DNA from: Clostridium neonatale
GTDB taxonomy: Bacteria > Bacillota > Clostridia > Clostridiales > Clostridiaceae
Direction: 5' to 3'
DNA length: 64,000 bases
Assembly (NCBI RefSeq): GCF_001458595.1
Contig: NZ_LN890328.1
Location: forward strand, 1,798,726 to 1,862,725
Numbering within the stretch: position 1 is the stretch's first letter; each line of letters opens with the position of its first letter. The translations under genes and the position numbers were made by a program. Below are positions 44,053 through 54,079 of this stretch, piece by piece. The notes beneath the pieces were generated by a model. It made no database searches and was not told where the DNA came from. It saw nothing but the letters and a program-made list of their open reading frames with translations.

Positions 44053-47000
44053 TTATAATTCTGGTGTATTCTGATCTTTAATTCTAAAAATTCCCCACAT
44101 ACCAGATTCTATATCCCATTTTATAACACCTGATCTATATAAATAATCACCTGGTATCATAGATGCTCCATTTATTAACTCAATATTAAATACGTTTCCT
44201 ACACTCATGGCTCCTTGAGCTGATATAATATTTGTAAATGGATCATCTGGCTGAGCTTTCCATTTATGACCATGAAGCACGAAACAAGTATTTCTTGGTT
44301 TGTCTGCTGGCATTAGTAGTCTTATAATAACTCTTTCTCCTGGTGATGCTTCAAATATTGGTGTAGCTGGATCTTCATGAACTACAGAACTAAATACATT
44401 TGCTATATCTGATGCATCTGGGTTATCTCCTAATCTATTAAAAAATCTTTCTGATCTATAGTTAAATCCTTTTTCTCCTCTATCTTCAAAATCCACTGGT
44501 TCTGGCTGCCCATCTTCACCAATTTCTCGATTAGTCTCTATTAAATTACCATCTACGTCTAAAAGCCTTATACCATTGTGCATAAAAATTACAAATTCTC
44601 TAAATGCGTTACGTCCATCTTCAGATATAGTTGCTTGATCTCCATAAATATCATCATTCTCTATTTGTGCTTCTTCTGGTTCTATTATTATTGCTCCAAA
44701 TAAACCATGATATCTGTGATTCCTTATATCTGTAAAAGATGACAATAAGCAAGTTCCGTATTCCTCATCTGCATACCATAAATAGGTTTTACTATCTCCT
44801 GGCTTTACAGTTTGTTCTAAATTATTATACCCTACATTTACGCCACTATCAGCTATTGGATTAAATCCTAAAAATTGCGGACTAATTCCTACTCTCATAG
44901 ATGGTGTAACTACTTTATCAACTGGTACTCCAGGAAAAACTTGATATGGTATTGGTTTAGTGAAACAATTAGTTAATTTTACTTTTATATATTCACCCTT
45001 ATTTGCCCTTAATATCAATGGTTTTGGTTCCATCTTTCCACTTAGTATATCATCCTTGTACTCATATGGCACAAATAATAACCCATCAGGATCATGGTCT
45101 TCAAAACAATTGTATAAGATATCTTTTTGTATTGCCGCTATATGAAACTCTCTAACCTTTTTTTCTTTAGAAGCATCCATTTTATTTGAACATTCTTCAG
45201 ATGAGTTTATAGGCAATAAATTTTTAGTTTTATTTTTATAGGCTCTTATTATTCCCCATAAACCTAGCCATAAATCATCTTGACCACCAAAGTAGTAAAG
45301 ATAATCTCCTCCTTCATAATCATCTTTTATTCTTATATTAAATGCTTCTGATATTCCTATTGTTTGCTCTTGAACTAATGGAGATCTTTTATCAGTTATT
45401 TCTTTTCTCCACTTCATTCCATTTATATTAAATGCATGTTGTTCTTCTTGAGCTCCATCTAATAATCTTATTACAATTTCATCTCCAGGATACGTTTCTA
45501 GTATTGGTGTCACTGGATCATCATGAATTCTAGAGCTGAATACATAAGCTGAATCCTCACCATTTAATTTTTCCTTTGTTAATCTTTCTCTTAATGGCTC
45601 ACACTTATAATTTATGCCCATAACACCTGGATCATCATGTGATCCAGGAAATGGAGGTTTATTTAATGGATTCCCTTTTTTATCAAATAATAATGCAAAA
45701 TCATGGACAAATAGTCCAAACTCTCTGAATTTTCTTCCTGAAGGTGTTTCTATCACAGCTTTTGTTCCATATTTTATTCGTTTGCCTGTCTTTGGATCAT
45801 AATATTTTGATCCTTTTGGTTCTATTATAACTGCTCCAAACACTCCATGTTGTTGATGTGAATTTGGATTGAAATGATCATGGAAAAAACACGCATTTAA
45901 TTCTTCATTAGCATAATATCTTTCTACTAAGGTTTCTCCATAAAAAACAGAAGCTATATTATTATATCCATTTGCACCACCATCTGAAGCTATAACATCA
46001 AATTTCACTAAGTGAATGTGAAATCCTACATTATCAGTTAAAGTTTCTAATTGAAAAGCTGTTTTTGGTAGTGTTTCTGGTAAAAAATTGGTGGTTCTAA
46101 CTTCTATACAATCGCCTTTATTAGCTCTTATAACTAAAGGTTCTACATCAATACATCTATTTTCTACTCCTGCTACATATCTCTTAGCTAATTCCTCTTT
46201 ATTTTCATTTGTTACCTTGCACTCTGTGTATTCTTCTATTTGCTCTTTTGTAACATAAAATCTTCCATATGGGTCATTCCATCCTGATTTGTTGTATACT
46301 AATTTTGCTTGTAATACAAATAGTTCAAAAATAACATCTGCCTTTTTACATCCACACTTATCTTTTTTATTAGGACAAGGTTGGGTGTATAAAGCTCCTT
46401 TAGTAAAATTATCTGCAAAATTATCAAACTCCAACTCAGTTGGACATATTTTATTTCCTCCCTTTTGGTTTATTATCCCTAAAGGTGGCTGCTTTGGTCT
46501 TTCTCTAAATTTTCCGTTTATAAAATTAGGATACCCTGGATGATCTAAATCCTTTGCAGGAGGTGGAGTTCTATCTGGAAGTGGTTTTAACTTTTTTATA
46601 ATAGTTCCATCTGGATACAATGGACTTATTACTTGGCCATTTTCAAGTACTACATTTTCACCAGTTTCCAATCTATCAAATACTCTCCATAATGACCACA
46701 TTCCTTCATGAAAATGAGGATATAAATGACAATGCCATATATGATCTCCTATAGATCCGACTAAACTTCCTGCACCATATAATATATCCAGAGTATAACT
46801 TTCTTGAGGTCCTACTGATATAGAGTCTATTATTGTTGAATCAGGATTATCTGGCTCTAACCTCCATTGGTGTGTGTGAAGATGGAATACATGTGTTTCT
46901 TGTACCCCTCCGTGTATAAGTCTAAACTTAGAAGGGTCACCTTTATATGCTCTTGGTATAAACGTTGCTGGATCACCACAAGTCCAAGAACTCATAGAAA

Positions 47001-47856
47001 CATCTTCTCCATCTACTACATGATGCTCCATTGGCTTTTTTATATCTATTATATTGATGTTATCCTTAGGATTACATGGATTACAGAACTTAAAACCTAC
47101 ATCTTTATCTGGTATAAAAGCAGCTCTATTTACCATAGGCTCTGATCTGTAACTTATGGCAGTTACAGAAGTTCGCATTCCAGTATGAGGATCTATAATT
47201 GGTTTTCCAAATCTATTTACAGCTTCAAGTTCATCATGAAAATACACTGCATACTCTCTAAAACTCGGCTTAGATGGATTGTGAATATCAGCAAATATAC
47301 CGCTTTTTAGCTCATTTCCATCTACAGGATCTGTCCAACTAGCTCCCTTTGCTTGAACTATTAGTGCTCCAAACAAGCCGTGTATATTAGTTCCTTTTTC
47401 GCTAAATCTAGTATCACCCATATCACTAAAGTAAAATATTCCTTCTCTATCTGCGTACCATTCATAAGTTATCTTTTCACCTGGGCCAACTGTAGAATCG
47501 CCATTATAGCCTACATTAGCGCCATCAGATAATATATTTTTGTACTTAAGTCCTTGCATGTGAATAGATAATCTTCTATCTTCATTATGCTCAAACTCTA
47601 TTCTTATAGTCTCTCCAACATTTGCTCTTATTGTAAGAGGCTGAACTTCTTCTGTAGGTCTTGGAAGAGGAAGCCCATTTTCATCTTTATTATAAAAATT
47701 TGCTATAGCTTTATTCTTTACTTCATCTTTATATTCTTTTAGTATATACATAATTCCATCTGGATCATGGTCACCGAAGAAATCATATACAATTGGTATA
47801 GATAGTACAGTAACATTAAAATCTCTAAAAATAGAATCAATATTATCGTTATCCAT
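44053..47856 (-). CDS. Giant multicopper oxidase with six cupredoxin domains
   Basis: A 1267-residue protein made of three tandem modules of about 400 residues (about 20-425, 505-875 and 900-1265), each with two cupredoxin-like domains. Modules share motifs such as HDPDG, IRANKGE, HGLFGA/HGVFGA and PGDEIVIRLL. Complete copper ligands occur once. HVFHLHTH (322-329) and HCHLYPHFHEGM (375-386, the HCHxxxHxxxxM type-1/3 site) are in module 1. HIH (613-615) and HDH (659-661) are in module 2. Module 3 lacks ligands. The order is therefore permuted relative to laccases and recalls Mn(II) oxidase MnxG. There is no signal peptide. The start is the ATG at 47856 with AGGAG upstream; the frame extends to 47964 without a site. 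Cysteines cluster at 494-503. The substrate (metal or other) is not established. Confidence 0.9.
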   Translation of the reverse strand: MDNDNIDSIFRDFNVTVLSIPIVYDFFGDHDPDGIMYILKEYKDEVKNKAIANFYNKDENGLPLPRPTEEVQPLTIRANVGETIRIEFEHNEDRRLSIHMQGLKYKNILSDGANVGYNGDSTVGPGEKITYEWYADREGIFYFSDMGDTRFSEKGTNIHGLFGALIVQAKGASWTDPVDGNELKSGIFADIHNPSKPSFREYAVYFHDELEAVNRFGKPIIDPHTGMRTSVTAISYRSEPMVNRAAFIPDKDVGFKFCNPCNPKDNINIIDIKKPMEHHVVDGEDVSMSSWTCGDPATFIPRAYKGDPSKFRLIHGGVQETHVFHLHTHQWRLEPDNPDSTIIDSISVGPQESYTLDILYGAGSLVGSIGDHIWHCHLYPHFHEGMWSLWRVFDRLETGENVVLENGQVISPLYPDGTIIKKLKPLPDRTPPPAKDLDHPGYPNFINGKFRERPKQPPLGIINQKGGNKICPTELEFDNFADNFTKGALYTQPCPNKKDKCGCKKADVIFELFVLQAKLVYNKSGWNDPYGRFYVTKEQIEEYTECKVTNENKEELAKRYVAGVENRCIDVEPLVIRANKGDCIEVRTTNFLPETLPKTAFQLETLTDNVGFHIHLVKFDVIASDGGANGYNNIASVFYGETLVERYYANEELNACFFHDHFNPNSHQQHGVFGAVIIEPKGSKYYDPKTGKRIKYGTKAVIETPSGRKFREFGLFVHDFALLFDKKGNPLNKPPFPGSHDDPGVMGINYKCEPLRERLTKEKLNGEDSAYVFSSRIHDDPVTPILETYPGDEIVIRLLDGAQEEQHAFNINGMKWRKEITDKRSPLVQEQTIGISEAFNIRIKDDYEGGDYLYYFGGQDDLWLGLWGIIRAYKNKTKNLLPINSSEECSNKMDASKEKKVREFHIAAIQKDILYNCFEDHDPDGLLFVPYEYKDDILSGKMEPKPLILRANKGEYIKVKLTNCFTKPIPYQVFPGVPVDKVVTPSMRVGISPQFLGFNPIADSGVNVGYNNLEQTVKPGDSKTYLWYADEEYGTCLLSSFTDIRNHRYHGLFGAIIIEPEEAQIENDDIYGDQATISEDGRNAFREFVIFMHNGIRLLDVDGNLIETNREIGEDGQPEPVDFEDRGEKGFNYRSERFFNRLGDNPDASDIANVFSSVVHEDPATPIFEASPGERVIIRLLMPADKPRNTCFVLHGHKWKAQPDDPFTNIISAQGAMSVGNVFNIELINGASMIPGDYLYRSGVIKWDIESGMWGIFRIKDQNTPEL

Positions 47857-48234
47857 TCTAATTACTCCTTTGTTTACATTTTTTATAATATATAATATTA
47901 CATAACAATATAAACTGTTACATTTTTTGGCATTAAAATTATTATTTTTACAAAAAAGATTCACCGAAAATTGACTATAATCATATAATAGACACTTAAA
48001 ATGCGAAATATGACCATTAAAATTCCCTATTTTTTATCATGAAAAATGAGTTTCTTATAAAATTTCATTTTTACTAAATTAATATTGAATACGTATTTTT
48101 GGCATTTTGCAACTATATGAATAAAAATTAATGTATTAAATAGAATAAGCGTATAGTGTATTTAAATTATTGAAATTATAGTTATAATATTAATAAAGAT
48201 ATATACAAAAAAATGTACAAGGAGGTATATACAA

Positions 48235-49191
48235 ATGAGTAAATTAAAGAAAGCTATTTTTGCTGGCGGATGCTTTTGGTGCATGGTAAAACCATTTGAT
48301 TCATATGATGGTGTACAAAAAATAGTTGTAGGTTATACTGGTGGTCATGTAAAAAATCCTACATATGAAGAAGTATGTACAAAAGAAACAGGACATTATG
48401 AAGCTGTAGAAATTCTATATGACGAAGAAATAATAAAATATGTGGAATTAGTTGAAGCATTTTTTATGAGCATTGATCCAACAGATGAAGGTGGTCAATT
48501 TAATGATCGAGGAAAGAGCTATGAAACAGCTGTCTTTTATACTGATAATGAACAAAAGCTCATAGCTGAAGAATATAAGATGAATTTAGACAAAAGTGGA
48601 ATATTCAGTAAACCAATAGCAGTAAAAATATTAAAAGCAGAAGAATTCTATCCTGCCGAGGAATATCATCAAGATTACTATAAGAAAAATCCTTTTAGAT
48701 ATAAAGCATATTATGAAGGTTCTGGTAGAAAAAACTTTATAGAAAATACATGGAAAATATCAACTTTTAAAAAAGAAGAACTCAAAAATAAATTAACACC
48801 TATTCAATATAAAGTTACCCAAGAAAATGGAACAGAACCACCTTTTGATAATGAATATAATGAAATTTTTGATGAAGGAATTTATGTAGATGTAGTCACA
48901 GGGAAACCTTTATTTTCTTCAAAAGACAAGTTCAACTCAGGTTGTGGATGGCCAGCTTTTTCTAAACCTATAAATAAAGGATATGTAAAAGAACATTCAG
49001 ATTTTAGTCATGGAATGTTTAGAACAGAAGTAAGAAGTACAAATGGAGATTCTCACTTAGGTCATGTCTTTAATGATGGTCCTGATGAATTAGGAGGTTT
49101 AAGATATTGTATAAATTCAGCTTCATTAAAATTCATTCCAAAAGATAAAATGGAAGAACTTGGCTATGGTGAATATTTAGATAAACTATAA
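48235..49191 (+). CDS. msrAB: Bifunctional methionine sulfoxide reductase MsrA-MsrB
   Basis: Repairs both diastereomers of methionine sulfoxide. The MsrA domain (about residues 5-155) has the catalytic GGCFWC (Cys13). The MsrB domain (about 175-318) has [26 protein letters not shown] and the catalytic [11 protein letters not shown]. The zinc-binding CxxC pairs of many MsrB proteins are absent: the positions read VDVVTG and RSTNGDSH. This is a metal-free MsrB form, as in other fused MsrAB proteins. AAGGAGG precedes the ATG. Divergent to the multicopper oxidase, it fits an oxidative-stress neighbourhood. Confidence 0.95.
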   Translation: MSKLKKAIFAGGCFWCMVKPFDSYDGVQKIVVGYTGGHVKNPTYEEVCTKETGHYEAVEILYDEEIIKYVELVEAFFMSIDPTDEGGQFNDRGKSYETAVFYTDNEQKLIAEEYKMNLDKSGIFSKPIAVKILKAEEFYPAEEYHQDYYKKNPFRYKAYYEGSGRKNFIENTWKISTFKKEELKNKLTPIQYKVTQENGTEPPFDNEYNEIFDEGIYVDVVTGKPLFSSKDKFNSGCGWPAFSKPINKGYVKEHSDFSHGMFRTEVRSTNGDSHLGHVFNDGPDELGGLRYCINSASLKFIPKDKMEELGYGEYLDKL

Positions 49192-49258
49192 AACTAAAAA
49201 ATTGCAAAGGAATAATTACTAATCGCTTTGCACAAATAGAAGAAATTAAACAAATTTA

Positions 49259-49296
49259 AAATATGCTATTCTTGAGAACTTAGGAATAGCATATTT
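49259..49296 (+). terminator. Terminator of msrAB
   Basis: AATATGCTATTC pairs with GAATAGCATATT around a 12-base loop, followed by TTATTTTG. Confidence 0.75.
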
Positions 49297-49588
49297 TATT
49301 TTGTCTTTATTAATGATATGGATTTATTTTTATATGCTTTAATAGCTTATATACTTGCTCCAATCCGCAATAAATAAGCAAATTCTTAAGATTTTATGAA
49401 TATAAACATTACTATTTTAAAGATTATTTCTTTATAAAATCATTGATTTACAAAAATTATAATTCTTACACATAAACACATATTAATTCTATAATTCTTT
49501 TCTTTTAAAATCTAAAAGACTCTAAAATCATACTTTTAAACCATATATATTATGTAATAGATAATTTAATATGAAAGGATTGATATAT

Positions 49589-49651
49589 GTGGCTAATAAA
49601 AAATCTCCTCATATTCCTAAAAGTGATTTTGATATTAATGAAAGAAAATAA
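49589..49651 (+). CDS. Possible 20-residue basic peptide
   Basis: GTG-initiated frame encoding VANKKSPHIPKSDFDINERK, lysine- and acid-rich, with AAAGGA 8 bases upstream and a strong terminator 40 bases downstream. No family recognised. The peptide is too short for coding statistics to be decisive, so chance is a real possibility. The stretch 49297-49588 otherwise shows nothing. Confidence 0.3.
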   Translation: MANKKSPHIPKSDFDINERK

Positions 49652-49688
49652 GCCTTTTTAATTTTATACTAAAATTCATAATGCACTT

Positions 49689-49735
49689 AAAAGACAGTAG
49701 AATTTTGTTTTTATACAAAATCTCTACTGTCTTTT
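49689..49735. terminator. Bidirectional terminator
   Basis: AAAAGACAGTAGA / TCTACTGTCTTTT stem with an inner ATTTTGT/ACAAAAT extension. It serves the VIT gene on the minus strand and any rightward transcript from 49.6 kb. Confidence 0.75.
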
Positions 49736-49759
49736 ATTTTTCTTCTTCCATTAGGCTAA

Positions 49760-50638
49760 TTAAATATCTATTCCTAGAAATCTTTTTACTAATAATCCAA
49801 TGACAAAAGATATTCCAGCTACTGAAAGGCTAACAATAGACATTTCTTTGAATTTTTCTTTGAATGATAAATCCTTAGCAATTGAGATATAATAATTAAA
49901 TGCAGCAATTATTACTATAACTGCAATTAACATAACCCCTAATGACATCATGTACATATTATCTGGTAATAATAAATATGGAAGAATTAATATTACCACT
50001 GTAATCAAATATGCAACTCCTGTATAAATTGCTGATCTTGCCGCATTTTTATTGCCTTCATTTTTAGCTGATAAATATTCTGAAGAAGCCATAGATAGTG
50101 TAGCAGATATTCCTGTAATAAGTCCTGCTAAAGAAATTAATTTATTACTTTGCATAGCAAACGACCATCCTGCTAAACATCCAGTAAATTCTACCAATGC
50201 GTCATTTAATCCCAAAACCATAGACCCTACATATTTTAATCTATCTTCATCTATCATTCCTAATAATTTCTGTTCATGCACCTGTTCCTCTGTAAATACT
50301 ATCACTGATTCTGGTATATTTTTTTCTAATAATATCTTTATTGATTTATTAATATATTTGTTTTGTCTTATTTCCATTATTTTGACTGCAAATGTATATC
50401 CTAATATTTTAGATAACAATGTATACCAAAATACAAGTGCTCGATTAGGCTTTACATCACGCTTTGTGTATCTTTTCCAAACATCATAATGCTTTTGTTC
50501 TTCACTAGCTATTAATCTCAAAGTCTTCTTATCCTCAACATTATTAGTATCTTCAGCAATTCTCATATATATTAGTTTTTCAGTCAATTCATCTGACTGT
50601 AATTTTTTTACTAGTTTTATAAAATCATCATCATTCAT
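49760..50638 (-). CDS. Ferritin-like/VIT1 fusion, probable iron exporter (MbfA-type)
   Basis: A 292-residue membrane protein that probably moves Fe2+ or Mn2+ out of the cytoplasm. The N-terminal ferritin-like domain (about 1-135) has metal-ligand helices RIAEDTNNVEDKKT, SEEQKHYDVWKRY and FTEEQVHEQKLLG. The C-terminal VIT1/CCC1-like domain has hydrophobic helices at about 145-290, including GLNDALVEFTG and SMASSEYLSAKNEGN. The pairing is that of membrane-bound ferritin (MbfA). AGGAG precedes the ATG. It neighbours msrAB and DUF305, consistent with metal or oxidant management. Confidence 0.87.
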   Translation of the reverse strand: MNDDDFIKLVKKLQSDELTEKLIYMRIAEDTNNVEDKKTLRLIASEEQKHYDVWKRYTKRDVKPNRALVFWYTLLSKILGYTFAVKIMEIRQNKYINKSIKILLEKNIPESVIVFTEEQVHEQKLLGMIDEDRLKYVGSMVLGLNDALVEFTGCLAGWSFAMQSNKLISLAGLITGISATLSMASSEYLSAKNEGNKNAARSAIYTGVAYLITVVILILPYLLLPDNMYMMSLGVMLIAVIVIIAAFNYYISIAKDLSFKEKFKEMSIVSLSVAGISFVIGLLVKRFLGIDI

Positions 50639-51100
50639 TTCTATTACTCCTTAACTTAATTATATGAAAATGAATTTTATTTATGTTATATATGTTAAAT
50701 TTAGAATTCTATATTACATATGTTCTCTAAATAATATAATCTAATAACTTTCTCACTGAATTTCTTGATTCAGCATATATATTTTTGCAATCTCATCAAT
50801 TACAAATAAAATAACTCTTACGTTAAAATAAATCTTTCTTCTTTGTTTTATCCACTTCACATTTCCCCTTATATTATAATATTAATAATAAGTTAATAAT
50901 AATTATTGTTTTTATAAATCTCTATTTTTTTATTATTGTACAACTATTGGATACAATTATCAATATTGTTAATATATATACACACATTCCTGTCTACATA
51001 TAATCTACATATTTATTTGTTAAAATACAATTAATTTAAAGTTTACAGATCATATGTTAACTTCATAAATTAAAATTTATAAATTAAGGAGTATAAAAAA
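50639..51100. other. Divergent promoter region, VIT and DUF305 genes
   Basis: About 460 bp, AT-rich, with no gene or clear regulatory motif. Runs of ATTAATAATAA-type repeats near 50876-50915 are simple-sequence-like. Both flanking genes presumably have their promoters here. Confidence 0.4.
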
Positions 51101-51739
51101 ATGATAAAACAAAGTGAATTTTTGATTAGTGGTATTCTAATTTGTATAATATTAGTATCAGGAGGTATCTTTATATATCATAATAACAATAATATTCAAG
51201 ATCCAAATATGATAAATTATTTAGATAAAGATAATAAATTAATGGATACTATGATGAGTGAAATGGATGGAATACCTCATACTGGTGATGTATCTATTGA
51301 CTTTCTTTACGGTATGATCCCACACCATGAATCTGCTGTTAGTATGTCTGAAAACTTTTTACAACATGGTGGAGAAAATGAAGAACTAAAAAAAATTGCT
51401 AATGATATAATCAATGTTCAAGTTTCAGAAATTGAAGATATGAAACAATTAATTCAAGAACTTGAAAAAAATATTCAAATAGATACTGATAAAGAAACTG
51501 ATTATTTCAAGGAGTATAATAAAACTGCTAACCATACTATGTCTCATCAAACATTTAAGAACGTAGATGAAGCATTTGCTAAAGGAATGATTACTCATCA
51601 TCAAATGGCAATAGATATGTCAGAAACAATTTTAAAATATACTGATAATAGTACAATAAAAAATATGGCTGAAAATATAATTGATACACAGACAAAAGAA
51701 ATACAACAAATGGAAAGCATAATCCAAACTATTAAATAA
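51101..51739 (+). CDS. DUF305 domain-containing protein
   Basis: A 212-residue extracytoplasmic protein anchored by an N-terminal helix (about residues 9-28). It carries two copies of the DUF305 signature MxxHHxxAxxM: GMIPHHESAVSMSE (about 70-83) and GMITHHQMAIDMSE (about 164-177). These His/Met-rich helices are thought to bind copper or related metals in other members. GGAGTATAAAAAA precedes the ATG. Gene order suggests a metal-handling role, possibly with the HMA fusion at 54080. The IS6-like element separates the two now. Confidence 0.87.
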   Translation: MIKQSEFLISGILICIILVSGGIFIYHNNNNIQDPNMINYLDKDNKLMDTMMSEMDGIPHTGDVSIDFLYGMIPHHESAVSMSENFLQHGGENEELKKIANDIINVQVSEIEDMKQLIQELEKNIQIDTDKETDYFKEYNKTANHTMSHQTFKNVDEAFAKGMITHHQMAIDMSETILKYTDNSTIKNMAENIIDTQTKEIQQMESIIQTIK

Positions 51740-52073
51740 CCACCTGAAAAAGATGAATTGATATTAAAAGCCAAATCTAAAATTGAGTAGTACTCTTTTC
51801 TTATAGATTGGACAAAAATTAATTGAATATTTTAGAATGGTATTTAAAGAATACTCATTTTATGAGTATAATCAGAAGCTTTTCATAATATTACTTGAGC
51901 TATGTAATAAACAGATTAATTTCATAATATATGTTATAGAATTTGTTGACTTATACATTAGAATTCATAGCCTGTCCATTGTTCAAATAAGAATCATATG
52001 GATAGACTATGGATTTACGTAGAATTTATAATAATTTAGTTTTTATGTTTTCTATATTAGAATAAATCTCGTT
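51740..52073. other. Gene-free spacer
   Basis: About 330 bp between DUF305 and the rubredoxin-like gene. A plus-strand frame at 51837-52022 is AT-rich with no ribosome site and is not credible. No RNA or terminator stands out. Confidence 0.4.
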
Positions 52074-52409
52074 TTACCACTTTCCTTTGTTCATGTGTCC
52101 TGCTAATTCAGCTTTTGATCTTTGCTTTATTGTCCAAACCTCATTTTTTGCTTTTTCAAATGCTGCTACGCACATAGGATCTAATTTTATTTCTATGCCT
52201 TCATTGCAAAGTTTAGCAATTTTATCAGCTAAAACTATGATTTCTGCATGAATATCATTAGTTCTGTCAGATTGATAGATCTTATCTGCATCTTCCTTGC
52301 TTAATTCAACAAATTTTTCTTTACCCATGTTGCATTTTGGACATTTTTCAGGAGCTTCTTCACCTTCACTTATAAATCCACACACTGTACATTTAAATAA
52401 TTTTTTCAT
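52074..52409 (-). CDS. Rubredoxin-like domain protein
   Basis: A 111-residue protein. The N-terminal rubredoxin-like domain [20 protein letters not shown] (about residues 5-24) plus KCNMG has four iron-binding cysteines in two CxxC pairs. The C-terminal helical part (about 45-105) contains [18 protein letters not shown] and resembles a truncated ferritin-like or rubrerythrin-associated helix pair. It probably serves electron transfer to peroxide- or superoxide-reducing enzymes. GGAGG precedes the ATG. Its promoter is interrupted on the upstream side by the IS6-like element, whose left end is only 28 bases away. Confidence 0.85.
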   Translation of the reverse strand: MKKLFKCTVCGFISEGEEAPEKCPKCNMGKEKFVELSKEDADKIYQSDRTNDIHAEIIVLADKIAKLCNEGIEIKLDPMCVAAFEKAKNEVWTIKQRSKAELAGHMNKGKW

Positions 52410-52436
52410 AATAATGCCTCCATTTATTTTTAAACG

Positions 52437-53708
52437 TTCTGTTAAGTTATATGAACATTGCTCTTCTCAACACTAGAAAATATAATAAGTTTGACTAGAA
52501 CCAATTATCCCCCTAGAAAAGGAGAGAAGAACAATGAACAAAACTAAAGTAAAATGTCCTCGCTGTCACTCTGACCAACTATATAAGTTTGGTTTGGATA
52601 AGCAGGCTAACCAAAAATATCAATGTAAGAACTGCAAACGCCAATTCGCTCCTGACTCTGTCAGCATGCCGAAGAAATCAAAATACCCCACGTGTCCTAA
52701 ATGTGGTAAATCTACATTCTTACATCATTCTTATAAGCACTATAATCGATATAAATGTGGCAATAAAAAATGTAATCATGTAATTGTACATCATCATAAT
52801 TTAAATATTGATGATGCATCTAGTGAAAAGCTAACCGGCTCCCTTTCTATGAAAGGAATGCGCTTTCCGTTACATATTATTCTTACAGCATTGACATTAT
52901 ATTTCTTAAATAATACATCAACACGAGCTATTGCACATTTCCTACATACAACAGCAAATATAAAAGTATCCCATGTAACCATAGCGAGTTGGGCTCATAA
53001 ATTTGCACCATTCTTCAATCTGAAAGCTGATTCCTTTAAAGATCAGTTAAATCTTCAATCTGACGATTGGCACGCTGATGAAACTGTTGTATTTATAAAT
53101 GGCGAAAAGTATTATCTATGGCTTGCTATAGACTCAGAAACACGCTTCATATTAGCATTTCATCTTACGAAATCACGTAGTGAAGATTCTGCTTTTACTC
53201 TAATTAATCAAGCTAAAAAGTTTGGTGAACCTAGTAATTTCATTACTGATAGATTGCCTTCATATAATCAAGCTGTAGCTAAAGTTTTGCCAAATACTAA
53301 GCATATTCCTGTAGCACCAATGTCCAGTGATACAAGTAATAATCTTATAGAATCTTTCAATAAAACTTTTAAAGCTTGGTATAAAGCTAAAAAAGGCTTT
53401 AATTCATTCGAGAAAGCTAATAACTTAATATCTGTATTTATCTTTCACTATAACTTTATAAGACCTCATGGATCATTAAACAATCATACTCCAGCTGAAG
53501 TTGCCGGCTTCGCTAGCGATAGCAAATCTAAACATTCTTGGTTTGTTGCTGCTTAATTTAGTTAATCAATATCTTTGATTAACCTGCAAAAATCCTATTT
53601 ATTGCAAGCTTGTTTGCCATGCAATAAATTAATCAAACTTATATAATTTTCAAAGAGCGAGTAATTCTACGAAATGTTAAGCTATTTTTTCATAACAACC
53701 TAACAGAA
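52437..53708 (+). mobile_element. IS6-like insertion sequence
   Basis: The left end TTCTGTTAAGTTATATGA (52437-52454) matches the inverted right end, whose complement is TTCTGTTAGGTTGTTATGA (53690-53708), with a few mismatches. The total is about 1.27 kb, with one transposase inside. The flanks (TTTAAACG left, TCTTTTTA right) show no direct repeat, so the target duplication is absent or eroded. The inserted DNA separates the rubredoxin-like gene from the HMA fusion. Confidence 0.78.
52534..53556 (+). CDS. IS6-family DDE transposase with N-terminal zinc ribbon
   Basis: A 340-residue transposase. The N-terminus has a Cys4 zinc-ribbon set (CPRCHSDQLYKFG, CKNCKRQF; about residues 8-40) and a second set in CPKCGKSTFLHHSY. 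An HTH-like region follows, then the rve/DDE catalytic domain with DDWHADETVVFINGE, TDRLPSYNQAVAK and NNLIESFNKTFKAWY. It ends with FIRPHGSLNNHTPAEVAG. The frame is intact with GGAGAG upstream, so it may be active. IS6 is assigned from overall pattern and memory, not by search. Confidence 0.85.
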   Translation: MNKTKVKCPRCHSDQLYKFGLDKQANQKYQCKNCKRQFAPDSVSMPKKSKYPTCPKCGKSTFLHHSYKHYNRYKCGNKKCNHVIVHHHNLNIDDASSEKLTGSLSMKGMRFPLHIILTALTLYFLNNTSTRAIAHFLHTTANIKVSHVTIASWAHKFAPFFNLKADSFKDQLNLQSDDWHADETVVFINGEKYYLWLAIDSETRFILAFHLTKSRSEDSAFTLINQAKKFGEPSNFITDRLPSYNQAVAKVLPNTKHIPVAPMSSDTSNNLIESFNKTFKAWYKAKKGFNSFEKANNLISVFIFHYNFIRPHGSLNNHTPAEVAGFASDSKSKHSWFVAA

Positions 53709-54079
53709 TCTTTTTAAATTTAAATATATAATAAATATTTCATTACCATATATTCAACTATAATTATAGATTATTATTTTACTTTATTCAAAGTTCAAAT
53801 AATAATTATTTTTAAAGAAAAGTACTGATCTAACAGAATTATCTTAATGTTTCTTCGAAATTCTAACAATTCATTAAATTATAATCTTAAAATGAATAAA
53901 AACTCATTATCCCTATAAATTTAAAACTTCTTATATGTAATTACATAATTAAATATATTTTCCATTTATTTAATCCTCATAAAATCTTCACAACTTTTTA
54001 CTAAAATTAATATATCTAAAGATGAATTACTATTTAAATATATTTTGAAATAAAATAAAGTAATTTGATGGAGGCAAAT
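53709..54079. other. Promoter region of the HMA fusion gene
   Basis: About 370 bp, AT-rich, right of the insertion sequence. It should contain the fusion gene's promoter. No dyad of the CsoR/CopY kind was recognised, and there is no gene. Confidence 0.4.

Noticed and set aside
51837..52022. 61-codon frame between DUF305 and the rubredoxin-like gene
   Set aside because: No ribosome site, AT-rich isoleucine/phenylalanine composition and no family resemblance.
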